Source of the DNA: Platanthera guangdongensis
Lineage: Eukaryota > Streptophyta > Magnoliopsida > Asparagales > Orchidaceae
Assembly (NCBI GenBank): GCA_039583875.1
Contig: CM077158.1
Coordinates: 124,679,900 to 124,743,899 of the forward strand
Reading direction: 5' to 3'
DNA length: 64,000 bases
The position numbers and the translations under genes were made by a program. The notes beneath the pieces are model-generated. The model was not told the DNA's origin. It saw only the letters and a program-made list of their open reading frames with translations, and made no database searches. Below, piece after piece: positions 22,656 to 33,286 of the stretch. The stretch's first letter is position 1. Each line of letters starts with the position of its first letter.

Positions 22656-22799
22656 GGGTTAGGATTACTATTTACAGACATTTGAGGAAATTAAAAACAT
22701 ATTCACAACAACAATATAACAAACAAGACATTGCAGAATCACAGATATTGTCTCAGATAGCTTAGAAATCAAAATAATTGTCACCTTACAGAATTACAC

Positions 22800-25791
22800 T
22801 TTTTCTTTGCTCTTTATAAGTACTATTTCTCTGTTTGGATTGAGAGCTTCCTTTTTAGATCTTCTGTCATCAGCTGCACCTAAAGAGGTTTGTTGCTTAG
22901 GCCTGGGCACTACAGCGTCAGGGTGCAGCTTCATGTAGCTTTCTGAATCAAAGAACTTACTGGAAGAGTATCTTTCAAGTTCCTTCCTTCTTTGATCTTA
23001 TAAGGTAGTGATACTAGAAGTGTCTTTGCCTTGTTCTCTGGCTTTCTTGATCTGGTCCAGAGTAGCTAATTCTTTCATTCTAGCTGTTCATGAAGTAGGA
23101 TTATTCTCTGGATCCTCAAAAGGAACTGGAGGCTCATACCTATTTGAAGGATTGTCTGGAGGAGCTCTGGAGGAGCTCTGGAGGAGACTAACTCTTTCAG
23201 CTTGTAAGGAAATGGACCAGAGGTTGTATCAGATGAGCCTTGTCCTTCCCTTGAGTGTGGATGTTGCCTGGAATAGCCTTTGAAATAGACTTGAAATTCT
23301 CTTTGGTTTCCTCTGTAATTTCCTCTCCTTGACTGATAGCCTCTAGATTGGCTTCCTCTGCATTGGGATCTACCTTGACGTTGATAGGAGGATTGGCTTC
23401 TGGCAGAGGGTTGAGATGCAGAACTACCACCTGCACCTGCATCAGGTGAGGGAGGAGGAGGAGGAGGATGATTGAACTGAGAAGATCCTTTCTCATACTT
23501 TCTCTTTTTCTTCACAGCCTTCAGTTGATTTTTGTAGTATTGCATCCAATGTTCTGTGATAGGACAGTTATGCAGAATGTAGTAAGGAATATCATTTGTA
23601 TCTTTGACTTTTGCTGGAGGAACTCTTTTCATTGCTTTGCTTCTGGCATTTCTTTTCCTTGCAATAGTAGCAGAAGAATAATCTGAATCAGTTCTGAACT
23701 GATCACTTTCTGAGCTTTGATCATCATATAGTGCATCAATCCTTTTGAGATAGTCTATCTGTTGTTGTGATTGAGCAGATGTAATAGCAGTGACAGCAAT
23801 AGTAGTAACAACAACAGTAGAAACAGTAATAATAGAAACAGCAACAGTAGAAAGAGGAATAGAAGCAGCAGCAGATTCAGATACCACAACAGATTCAGAT
23901 ACAACAGTTTCAGCAACATATATGACATCAGCAATAACAGCAGGCTCAAAATCAAATGCCTCTGTCTGCATATCCTCAGAAACTAAAACATCAGCAACAT
24001 CAGAACTAACAGAAATAACAACATTTGCAGTAGGAGCAGCAGCAGTAAGATCAACAAAAATAGAAGGCTCAGCAGTATATAGGGAATTTACAAAGGAATG
24101 AATTAAGCTGGTGTCACAGCTTGAAATAGGCACAATGGACTTAGACAGATCTTCAGATGGCTGGACTGCAGTATGCTCTGGAAGACAGCTGAAATAAATA
24201 GAATCAAAATCTGATAATAGTGACCTGAGGTCCATTGAGAAAACTATAACTTGAGATGTTGAGGCCTGAGCTTGAACTGAAGTAACAGCAGCAGCAGCAG
24301 CAGCAACATGCAATCTATCCACTTCATGAGGCATCTCCCCTTGCCTAGATTCAGTCAGGACTGGATCAAGGCACCCAGAGGAAGGGATTGCCTGAGGAGG
24401 AATGAGAGAGGAGAGCCTAGCAGACAGTTCTGCAACTGACTGTAGAAGTGGAGCCAAGGAGGTCTCCAACAAGAGTGATAGCCTGGGAGCTATCAGCTCA
24501 TAGACTCTGTCTGCTAGAACTGGAAGACTACATGCTCAAGAGGGTCTTGAGCAGGGGTAGAAATTGAAGGTGGAGCAGTTGGAGGTGTGGATGGAGAGCT
24601 GGTGAATGGTGGAAATGAAGGTTGAGATATGGGGATTGTGGAAATGGAAGATAATAGAATGGAAATGGAAGGTGTGAAGGATGGTTGTGCAATAATATCT
24701 TGCAGTAGTTGTTGATAAGATGTGGAAGAAGATGGTGGCTCAGCTGGGGATGAGGGAGAATCATCCATAAAGGAATCATCTATAAGATTGAAGGATGGAA
24801 TGTGGGATGACGAGTCAATATCTAAATGTGGGTATGGATGTAGAGGATGGAAGACTTGTTCAGTTAGTGGAAGAGTTGGAGAATGGATAGAAGTTGGAGA
24901 TGGGGTGGAAATTGTGATTGTGGAGGAAATTGGAATGGTGGATGTGACTGGTGAGGATGAATCAAGAGGTGGAGGAGGAGGAGAAGAAACATGCAAGTCT
25001 TGTGCAGGGGCAGAAGCTTGAGGGGAAGTGACTGCAGCAGTCCTTGTGCCTGAAGTAGTAGATGCAGAGGGCCTGCTGGGCTTCACAATTTGCCTATCCC
25101 ATTTGCTAAACAGGGCACAGGTGAGCCTCTTGGAGGCATTGATGTGCATCCCATTTGAAACTAGCAGGGCAGGGCATCTGTTCTGAAGATACAGCCCTAT
25201 TATTCTCCCATAATTAACAAAATTTTTGTTGATCTTCTTCTTAATCAAATCAAAGAAGGTTTCTCCCTAGTTCAATTGTTTCTTATCTACAAGAGCACCC
25301 ATCAAACATAGCTGATACCTAGAGATGGTATCATGGGCTGAGTGTTTGGCCAATAACACCTTTCCTACAACATCAGCCAAAAATCTGTACTCCACAGATA
25401 GATTTTTCTTCAGGAGTTTGCTAGGGTTTGCATCTGAATGACTCATTCTATTAAGCATATCAGAAAATTCTTCTCCAGACAGTTCAACAGTGTTTTCTCC
25501 AGAATTTAATTGAAAAATCTCTGTCAGGGCAGCAGGTGTTAGATATACCTAGGTTCCTGAAATTGTTCCAACAACTGTATTCTGATCATGAGTGTGGGCA
25601 GTATACACCAATTCCTTGATTTCATCGACAGCTAACTTGATCCTGGTAGTCATGATAGTAACGAGTTGTTGTTCCTTGAAAAGTTCTAGAATATCTTGGA
25701 AAATCTGATCACTGTTATTGAAAGAATCCATATCAATATCAAATCCTGCATCAAATTTCATTGCGGCCAGGACTGCAACTGAGACAGCCAT
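22800..25791 (-). pseudogene. Extra 3' ORF of element S (envelope-like position), broken
   Basis: Downstream of RNase H a frame of about 900 codons begins at the ATG at 25789-25791 and is interrupted by stops near 25549 and 25264, with further breaks near 24490 and 23075. The first 300 residues are a folded-looking, Leu- and Lys-containing domain (LSGEEF, YRFLADVVGKVLLAKH, YGRIIGLYLQN). A Pro/Ser/Thr-rich stretch follows (about 24530-25020), then Val/Ala/Thr repeats from GTA/ACA trinucleotides (23760-24060), and an Arg/Gly/Ser/Gln-rich end near 23330-23450. I see no clear signal peptide or membrane segment, so 'envelope-like' describes position only. The first domain may match plant transposon-associated families; I cannot confirm this by eye. 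Confidence 0.6.
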
Positions 25792-25919
25792 TGATTCCTG
25801 CAAAAATCAACAAACAAATGACCAAGTGTAGAGAAGTTTGGAGGGAAAGAAAAAATTTGCAGAGAGAATAAAAGCAAAGGGAGAACGACGACCGAGAAAT
25901 GAATTTTATATTAGGGTTC

Positions 25920-26215
25920 GATGCAGAAAAGGAAAGATCGTTGAACTCAGTTCGACGATCTGGGCTTCTAAAGGAAACTAAAAGGTCTTCAATATCATCG
26001 ATCTCCGTTCGACGATATCGGAGAGCGTCGATCTCCGTTTGACGATAGTTCAGAAAACAATATCGTCGAGCTTCGTTCGACGATCGCTGACCTGAAGAGA
26101 TAGTTGAGCACTATCTGAGAAGCGCTGAACTCTGGTCGACGATTTCGGAAGTCGTCGATCTCCGTTCGACGATCGGGGGGAAAATCGTCGAGCGCAGTTC
26201 AAAGATCAGAAACAC
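25920..26215 (-). repeat. GTCGA palindrome array between RNase H and the extra ORF of S
   Basis: Six or more copies of TTCGACGAT/ATCGTCGA units lie between the RNase H stop and the extra ORF. They are the same kind as in the LTR but without a regular period. The 130 bp between the array and the ATG is purine-rich and ends with a splice-acceptor-like TTTTTGCAG. Confidence 0.8.
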
Positions 26216-26286
26216 TCTTATACACTAGAAAAATCAAGAAGTTTGTCTAGTCTTGGTCAATTTTTAGAGTTTCAAAATCTTGGAAC

Positions 26287-26850
26287 TTATTTTAGACTTC
26301 CTCCATCTAACATTCCTAATTGATTCAGGAAGAATGTGTGTTTCTTTTCATCCAAGGGTTTGGTGAAAATATCTCCCCTTTGCAAATCAGTTGGGATATA
26401 TTGAAGTTCAATTTTATTTTTCTCAAAATTATCCCTTAAAAAGTGATGCCTAATTTCTATGTGTTTTGTCCTACTATGGAGGACTGGATTTTGGGCTATA
26501 GAAATAGCACTGGTATTATCACAAAATATTTTTGACTTCTCTAAGTTGTAGCCATAGTCTAGGAGTTGGTTTTGAATCCACAAGATTTGTGAACAACAAC
26601 TACCTGCAGCCATATATTCAGCTTCAGTAGTTGAAGTTGACACAAATGTTTGTTTCTTACAAAACCAAGAGACAAGTCTGTCATCAAGAAACTGACAAGT
26701 TCCACTGGTGCTTTTCCTGTCTATTCTGCAGCCAGCAGAATCAGCATCAGAAAATCCAGTTAAGTCAAATGCTGAATCTTTTGGATACCAGAGACCTAGA
26801 TTTGGACAACTTTTTACATACCTGAGAATCCTTTTTACTAAGGTTAGGTG
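26287..26850 (-). pseudogene. RNase H of element S
   Basis: The copia RNase H removes the RNA strand after copying. Blocks visible in order on the minus strand: DADSAGC, RKSTSGT, STTEAEYMA, DNTSAI, SRTKHIEIRHHF and DIFTKPL, then a C-terminal LGMLDGG and stop at 26287-26289. From 26643 down it is open and ends naturally. No catalytic loss is apparent. Confidence 0.9.
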
Positions 26851-27779
26851 TTACTCTCTAGGGCTCACTTGGAATCTAGCACATATACATGTAGCAAACA
26901 TTATGTCAGGTCTACTAGCTGTGAGGTACAATAAAGAGCCAATCATTGCTCTATATGTTGTCTGATCAACAGGTTTCCCATGTTCATCAGCATCCAATAC
27001 AACATTAGTAGGCATAGGTGTTTTCATACATGATGCTTCAGACATACCAAATTTCTTAACCAATTCTTTTGCATACTTGGTTTGAGAGATAAATATGCCT
27101 TCAGCATGTTGTTTGATTTGCAATCCTAGGAAGAAGGATAGCTCACCCATGCTACTCATTTCAAATTTAGAATGCATTAGATTGGAGAACCTTCTGCACA
27201 AATTTGAATCAGTAGAACCAAAGATAATATCATCTACATAGATTTGTACTAGTAGGGTATGAGACTTATGGGTTCTAATAAAAGAGTTTGGTCTACTCTA
27301 CCCCTTATAAATTCATTTTTCAGAAGAAAGCATGCTAGGGTCTCATACCATGCTCTAGGAGCTTGCTTTAGACCATGTAATGCTTTATGCAATTTGAAAA
27401 CATAATCAGGATGAGTTGAAGAGATAAAACCTGGAGGTTGTCTAACATAGACTTCTTCTTTGATATCTCCATTGAGAAAAGCACTCTTTACATCCATCTG
27501 GTATACTTTGAAACCTTTGTGTGCTGCATAAGCTAAGAAGATTCTTATGGCCTCCAACCTTGCAACTGGTGCAAAAGTCTGGTCATAATCTATCCCTTCT
27601 TCTTAAGAGTACCCTTGAGCAACTAGCCTTGCCTTATTCCTTACAATGACTCCTTGATCATCCAACTTGTTTCTGAACACCCATTTTGTTCCAACAATGG
27701 AGTGATCCTTAGGCCTTGGTACTAGTTCCCAAACTTTGTTCCTTTCAAATTGATGCAACTCTTCTTGCATTGCAATGAT
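26851..27779 (-). pseudogene. Reverse transcriptase of element S
   Basis: Reads from the Trp-to-stop site just above 27780 through [27 protein letters not shown] and [12 protein letters not shown] to the catalytic YVDD (27229-27240), ending in RPDIMFA near 26880. A TAA near 27603 replaces Gln. A one-base frame change around 27260-27280 lies between the two open pieces. The motif set is complete, so an intact relative would be active. Confidence 0.9.
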
Positions 27780-28087
27780 CTAGTGTGGATCTTGCTCAGC
27801 ATCTTGAATGGATTGAGGTTCAATTTGAGAAAGGAAGCAAGTGTGCATCAGGTTTTGGTTGACCTGATTTCTGGTTTGCACACCAGCTGAGATGTGTCCA
27901 ATTACTTGGGAAATTGGATGGTCTCTTGATGTAACTAAATCAACAGGGGGTGTTGATTGTTCACCAACCTGTGTTGTTGTTTCCTCTTGTGGTACAACAA
28001 CTGGCTCTTCAAGAGGTTTCTCTTCAAGATGTTGAATGTCTTCTTCATCTTCACAGCTTTTCTCTTTCTGAATAATTTGTAACCTGT
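27780..28087 (-). pseudogene. Integrase-RT linker of element S
   Basis: This open piece is acidic and Gln/Glu-rich (EDEEDIQHLEEKP, EETTTQVGEQ). It fits the low-complexity region between integrase and RT in copia polyproteins. No enzyme motif is present. Confidence 0.7.
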
Positions 28088-28787
28088 TCAAGTCTTCAGC
28101 AAGAGAATGTACTGCAAAGGTTCTATGGTAGAAGTATTCTTCTCCTTGAAAGACATGTTAGTTTCATCAAAAGATATATGAACAGATTCTTCAATTTTAA
28201 GAGTTGATTTATTATATACCCTATAAGCCTTACTGGTCATGGAGTATCCCAGAAACACTCCATCAGCTTTAGCTTGAAATTTTGCTAAATATTTCTTGTC
28301 ATTATTATGAATATAACAGATACAACCAAAAATTCTAATATAGTCTACTTTAGGTTTCTTCCCTTTGAGTAATTCATAGGGAGTCTTGCCCTTCAGTTTA
28401 TGTATTAAACTTCTGTTCAGCACATAGTTGGAGGTGTTCACTGCCTCTGCCCAAAAAGATAGAGGAAGGTGAGCATCTGACAACAATGTAGTGACAGATT
28501 CAATAAGGGTTCTATTCTTCCTTTCAGCTCCCCATTTTGTTGAGGAGTTCTAGGAGCTGAGAAAGTGTGCCTGATCCCTTCACTCTGACAGAACTCTTGC
28601 ATAAGAACAGAATCAAACTCTGTCCCATGATCACTTCTGATCAGGGCAATGTGAGTATTGAACTCAGTCTGTATGCATTTGAGAAACTCTGTCAAACACT
28701 TAAAGTTATCAGACTTCTTCCTCAGAAAGAACACCCATGTGAATCTAGAGAAGTCATCTACAACCACTAAAGTGTAAGATTTCCCTC
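28088..28787 (-). pseudogene. Integrase core of element S, frameshifted
   Basis: The integrase core shows VVDDFSRFTWV, the second Asp in IRSDHGTEF and the Glu region PQQNGELKGR, where the copia consensus is NGV-ER-N. A frameshift near 28480 moves to the LPLSFWAEAV, YVLNRS and KTPYELLKGKKP blocks and the FGC-CY C-terminal region, which continue to 28088. Confidence 0.88.
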
Positions 28788-29447
28788 CTAAGCTTTGTAC
28801 TGTAATGGTCCAAAAAGATCCATGTGCAACAGATACAAAATCCTAGGTGAATCACTCTTATTAAGTGACTTGAAACTGTTTTTGGTTTGCTTGCCTAGTT
28901 GACAAGCCCTGCAGAGTCCTTCCTTCTTGTAGGGGCCAGAAGGTAGTCCTCTAACAAGGTTGTCCTTGGATAGCTTAGTAATGATTCTAAGGTTTATATG
29001 TCCTAATCTCTTATGCCATAATACATTAGTTCTACAAATAGAATTAAACAGGCAAATATCTACTTCTGTTGAAAGAAAGTCTACTAAGTAGATGTTACCT
29101 TTCCTTTTACCTGTCAACACAGTTGTGTTGTCCTTTGATTTGATCTTGCATAAGGATTTGCTGAAATTCACCTGATAGCCTTCATCACATAGCTGACTGA
29201 TGCTGATCAAGTTGTGCTTCAGTCCTTCCACATAGGCTACTTTCTTGAATGTGACTGTGCCAATCTGAACTGCACCATATCCTTTTGTCAGTCCAAAGTT
29301 TGAATCACCAAATATGACTTTGGGTCCAAGCTTGGCTTTAAAGGATGTGAAGTTGTCCTTGCTCCCTGTCATGTGCTTTGAGCACCCACTATCCAGATAC
29401 CATTGCTGGTTTGATGTTGGATAGGTCTTCACCTGCACATAAAACAA
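28788..29447 (-). pseudogene. Protease and integrase zinc finger of element S
   Basis: The minus-strand frame carries the copia protease active site LDSGCSKHMTG near the start and the FGDSN and GYGAVQIG blocks. The pre-integrase HHCC finger follows (WHKRLGHIN...CRACQLGKQ). It closes with the first integrase Asp region LHMDLFGP and a stop at 28788. Upstream the Gag-Pol frame is shifted relative to gag, so no single polyprotein can be made. Confidence 0.9.
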
Positions 29448-29459
29448 TTTACTTATTTT

Positions 29460-30054
29460 TGACCCAGTTTACCTTGTGCCTAGGTTGATAACCTTTAAAT
29501 TCAGAAATAAATGACATCCCTGGTTGACTCTTATAACCTTCAGGATGATATCTCCTTGGAGGTATTATCCATTCAGTATAAGGGTTAAAGATTTGGGATG
29601 AAGGACCCCTAGGATTGGAATTTGATTTACCCTTGAAGAAATTTTCAAAACTCTGATCTCTGCTCGACGATCGTTGAGCTGCGTTCGACGATCTTGGGTT
29701 AGATCGTCAAGCTCCATTCGACGATCGACTGTGGCAAATTTCAGGGTTTAGATATCGTCGACCTGAGTTCGACGATTTTGCCTGAGATCGTCGATCTGCA
29801 TTCGACGATCGTCTAGCTCCGTTCGACGATTTCTGTTGAACTCTTGTTTTCTTGGGTAAGTCAGAATTTTTCCTAGCTACCTCTACAACTCCCTTCCCTT
29901 TATCAGAAATAAACTTAATTGGGGTTGTTAGTACTATAGGTTGGCTGGATGAAGCACCCAAGCCTAGTGTACTGTTGAATCTAGAGTTCACTGTACTTCT
30001 GATGTACATTAGCTTGATGCTTCTCCCATTAAGGGATTCTTCAAGCTTCTTGTC
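29460..30054 (-). pseudogene. Gag-protease linker of element S, with palindrome array inside the coding frame
   Basis: Downstream of the gag TAG the same frame continues and picks up from 30009. It is Ser/Lys/Arg-rich. Between 29650 and 29830 the DNA is the GTCGA palindrome array, which translates as repeated SSN-RR units (SNGARRSSNADRR). The final 120 bp encode a Pro/Tyr/Lys stretch (GYKPRHKVNWVK-like) before the protease. Confidence 0.7.
29650..29835 (-). repeat. GTCGA palindrome array inside the S gag-pol coding region
   Basis: About seven copies of ATCGTCGA/TCGACGAT half-units, in the same style as the LTR array. Here they lie within a translated region. Confidence 0.8.
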
Positions 30055-31463
30055 CTATGATAGCTCACCTTTCAGTGAAGCTATCTGCTCCCTACAGCAC
30101 TCCAACTCCTCAGAGAGTTTGAGGTTTTCTGACTTTAAGGTACTATGTTCAGATAATTGATTTCTGAGAGAAATGATTTCCTTCTCAGATTTTAATAGGT
30201 CTAAACATAGTGCTTTAAATTCATACTTAAAGTCCTCAGAATTAAAATGAAAGGAACTTATTACCTGGTCCTCTTCAAGTTGAGTCTCTGAGTCTGACTC
30301 TGACTCTTCTGCATCAGAATTGTGTTGTGAGGCATTGATAGCCATCATGCAGAATTCCTTCTCTTCAGCATCATCCTCATCATCACTTGAGCTGGAAGAA
30401 GTTTCTGATTCTTCTTCTGTCTCACTCCAAGATTCAGCAACACATCCCTTTCTTGTGTGTTTGTTCTTGCTTGAGGAGGGTTTGCCATTGCTATTCTTCT
30501 TGAAGTCCTTATCTTTTCTTCTTTCTTTCTTGTCCTTTCTGTCCTTGTTTTTGTTTTCTGGACAGTCAGGCACAATGTGGCCTGGTTTCCTGCAACCAAA
30601 ACAAATAATTTCTTTATTATTTGATTTATCATACCTTGGCTTGTCATGTTCTTTGTATGATCTCTTCCTGAAGTCTTTTCTGGCCATTTTGTAAAATTTT
30701 TTGTCCAGTAGACTAAGCAGCTCATCATTGCCTGTGACCTTGTCTTCAGGCTGATCTTCAGTGGCTGTGAAAGCTATTGACTTTTCCTTTCTTGTGGCTG
30801 GTGAGGTAGCCTTCTGCTCTTCTTCTCTATTCTTAATGAGCAGCTCATAAGATTTGAGCTTGCCCAAGAGAGCTTCTGTTGTGTTCTCATTTAGACTTCT
30901 GGCATCCTTGATTGGCCAGATCCTTGAGTCCCAAGTGCTTCGGAAGCACATTAGGATTTTGTCATTTAGTTCAGTCAAAGAGATCTCCTTATCCAAAGTT
31001 TTCAGCTCATTGACTATGAGACTGAGTCTATTATACATATCTCCTACTGACTCAACTTCTCCTCTCTTGAAATTCTCATATTGGGATATGAGGTGAGATC
31101 TTCTGTCCTTTCTTTCATCGGTAGATCCTGAGACTATTTCAGATATCTTGTCCCAGATCTCCTTTGCTGAGTTGCATTCAGCTACCTTTTGGAAAATTTC
31201 ATCAGACATAGTCTGGGCTAGAATGTTCATAGCCTTTGCATCTGCAACTTTCCATTTCTTGATGTCAGCATCTGTTCCTGAGGGAGGTGGAACAACATGT
31301 GTACTTGTATTCTCTGGAGGTCTTGGCACACTGTCAACACAGAATTGAAAATGTCCTCATCAATAGAATTCATGTAGAGTCTAATCCTTGCCTTCCAAAG
31401 TGCAAACTTGGATAGATTGCACACTGGAGGTCTGGTGCTAGCATAATCTTTGTTTTGGGCCAT
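30055..31463 (-). pseudogene. gag: Gag of element S (UBN2-type, zinc knuckle, coiled-coil tail)
   Basis: It starts at the ATG of 31463 (MAQNKDYASTRPP), and a frameshift near 31335 moves to the 424-codon frame that ends at the stop 30055-30057. In order: a helical copia gag domain (IWDKISEIVSG, YENFKRGEVESV, LNDKILMCF), a basic region, a CCHC knuckle CFGCRKPGHIVPDC near 30600, a Lys-rich stretch, a long acidic Ser/Glu/Asp segment, and a C-terminal heptad-like coiled coil (LLKSEKEIISLRNQL...). Long gag with a coiled-coil tail is typical of Sireviruses, which are reported to bind dynein light chain-like proteins. Confidence 0.88.
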
Positions 31464-31560
31464 GTTTTGTGAAGAAATAATTCTAATAACAAAATCAAAA
31501 CAACAAAATCTAACTATAGGGATCTTTGGGTTCAGGTGTTAGCCTGTGCAACCACTAAGG

Positions 31561-31636
31561 TGTGGTATTTTTAACCAACCTAGAAGATGTGGTATTTTTA
31601 ACCAACCTAGAAGATGTGGTATTTTTAACCAACCTC
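31561..31636 (-). repeat. 27-bp triple repeat beside the S primer binding site
   Basis: Three units start at 31561, 31588 and 31615 (TGTGGTATTTTTAACCAACC plus spacer). They abut the PBS in the untranslated leader. Confidence 0.9.
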
Positions 31637-31648
31637 GCTTTGATACCA
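31637..31648 (-). other. Primer binding site of element S (initiator tRNA-Met type)
   Basis: The minus strand reads TGGTATCAAAGC two bases inside the 5' LTR. Confidence 0.88.
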
Positions 31649-31650
31649 AT

Positions 31651-33286
31651 TGAAAGTGCAAGTTAGATCTAATATACTCTAGATGGGGGGTGAATAGAGT
31701 ATGGTGCTTGCTAAAAACTTTTTACAACTGTTGCGGTATTCCTAAGTGAACAGGGAAGCTAATAATAAACAGTAAATCTAAACACAACAACTATCTAATC
31801 ACAGATATATCACAAAGTAATCTAATCACAAACCAATCACAAATCACAGCCAGAAACAAAATAAAGACAAGCAACCAGAAGACACAAGGAGCTATAGTGG
31901 TTCCCCAATCAACCTGGGTACATCCACTCTTCTACCACCCTAGGTAGGAATCCACTGCAGGATGAGTTGATCAGGTGTCCTGGGCACCAATGAGCTTTTG
32001 ATAAGATGCTCAAAAACCAAACCAGATTTTTTGATCAGGTGTCTTGCCACCACTGAGTGTTGATAAGGTCTCAGAAACCAAACACAAACTTTTGAAGGGA
32101 GTTTGAAAAACCCTTTACAGCAGAGAGAGAGAGGGAGAGAGATGATCTTCTCTGTCAACAGTCAGAGAGAAGATAGTGGATGTTGTCAAAGCTCCCCCTG
32201 AGATCTTGAGTTGTTCAGGAAGTGAAGCTTTGCAGTAGGGTGATAGGACTTCAAATGATTTGATCTCCAGCAATAGATGATTTCAGCAGCAACTGAAATG
32301 TGAGGTGTCTGGAGTCTTGAATGATGATGGCCTTTGAACACTTGAATCAAAAGAGATCTGAAAATTTCAATTGGTTGATCTCCTTTTGTGATGTGTTCTT
32401 GTATGAATTCTTGAGACTGAGAATGTCTGCAACTCCCTTTCTTTCTCTTCTGTGATTGTTGTGTTGTAAGAGTTGTGTTTGCAGAGAATATGTGTCTGAC
32501 TTCTTGTTCTTCTTGTATATTAGAAAAATGAAAAATCTGATCTTTTATTCCCTTTTGTCTGAATAGAAATGATCCACTGTCCAAGATAGCCGTTAGCCTG
32601 TCAATAAATGATTTCCTTAAATGTATTTGTCTTCTGGAGGAAAGTCCAATAAAATCATTCCTTGAAAATTCCTTGAAACTTGCTCCATATTAATTGAAAA
32701 CGGCTACAAAATCTCTGAATTAAATGCTGACAATAATTCTACAGCTGTCTGAATTTGAATCTTGAAAATCATTGAACTCTTCAGAGAAACGTCGAACTGA
32801 GCTCCACTATCGTTGAACTGAGCTCAGAGATTGGACTTAGACAGAAACAGAGATCGTCGATCTGAGCTCAACTATCGTCGAACTGAGCTCAGAGATAGAG
32901 AATCAAACTGGAGTCAAGATCGTCGATCTGAGCTCGAAGATCGTCGAATGGAGTTCGATGACTTGTCGAAATTGAGCTCAGAGATCGTCGAATGATGTTC
33001 GACGATCCGTCGAAGTGAGCTCAACGATCGTCGAATGGAGTTTGATGATTCGTCGAAGTGAGCTCAACGATCGTCGAATGGAGTTCAACGATTCGTCATA
33101 CTGAGCTCGACGAAATGACTTGGTCTCCAAAACTGAAATCTCTAGTCTTGAGGGTAGCTTTCCAACCTAAGTACTAACCCTTAGACTCAATTCTAATTGA
33201 CCTTTAGATCTATACAATGAGGTCAAAACAGGTTTCCTAAGAGACATAGTGATCCTTGCCCAAATCAGTAATAGGGTGTTCCAACA
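31651..33286 (-). repeat. 5' LTR of element S
   Basis: 1636 bp, TGTTGGAAC...CTTTCA on the minus strand. The palindrome array lies at about 32790-33115. One 43-bp unit differs from the 3' LTR by substitutions only. Confidence 0.93.

Larger units (their letters stand above)
21005..33286 (-). mobile_element. Ty1/copia element S (Sirevirus type), full length, inserted in A
   Basis: 12.28 kb with two near-identical 1.64-kb LTRs, a PBS, a PPT and the copia order gag, protease, integrase, RT, RNase H on the minus strand, then a long extra 3' ORF. Flanks are CGAGG and TGAGG, a 5-bp TSD with one mismatch, and A's integrase frame continues across. A long gag with a coiled-coil tail, the extra 3' ORF and palindromic LTR repeats are known Sirevirus traits. 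Frameshifts and stops in gag-pol make it defective. Confidence 0.93.

Noticed and set aside
23755..23955. Leu-rich frame that looks like a transmembrane protein
   Set aside because: It is an alternative frame of an ACA/GTA trinucleotide repeat region.
24722..25021. Plus-strand open frame rich in Gly and Glu
   Set aside because: It is the antisense of the Pro/Ser-rich part of the extra ORF in S.
30320..30694. Plus-strand open frame with hydrophobic Leu/Phe runs that look like membrane segments
   Set aside because: It is the antisense of the Lys/Glu/Asp-rich gag tail of S; antisense of such codons reads as Leu and Phe.
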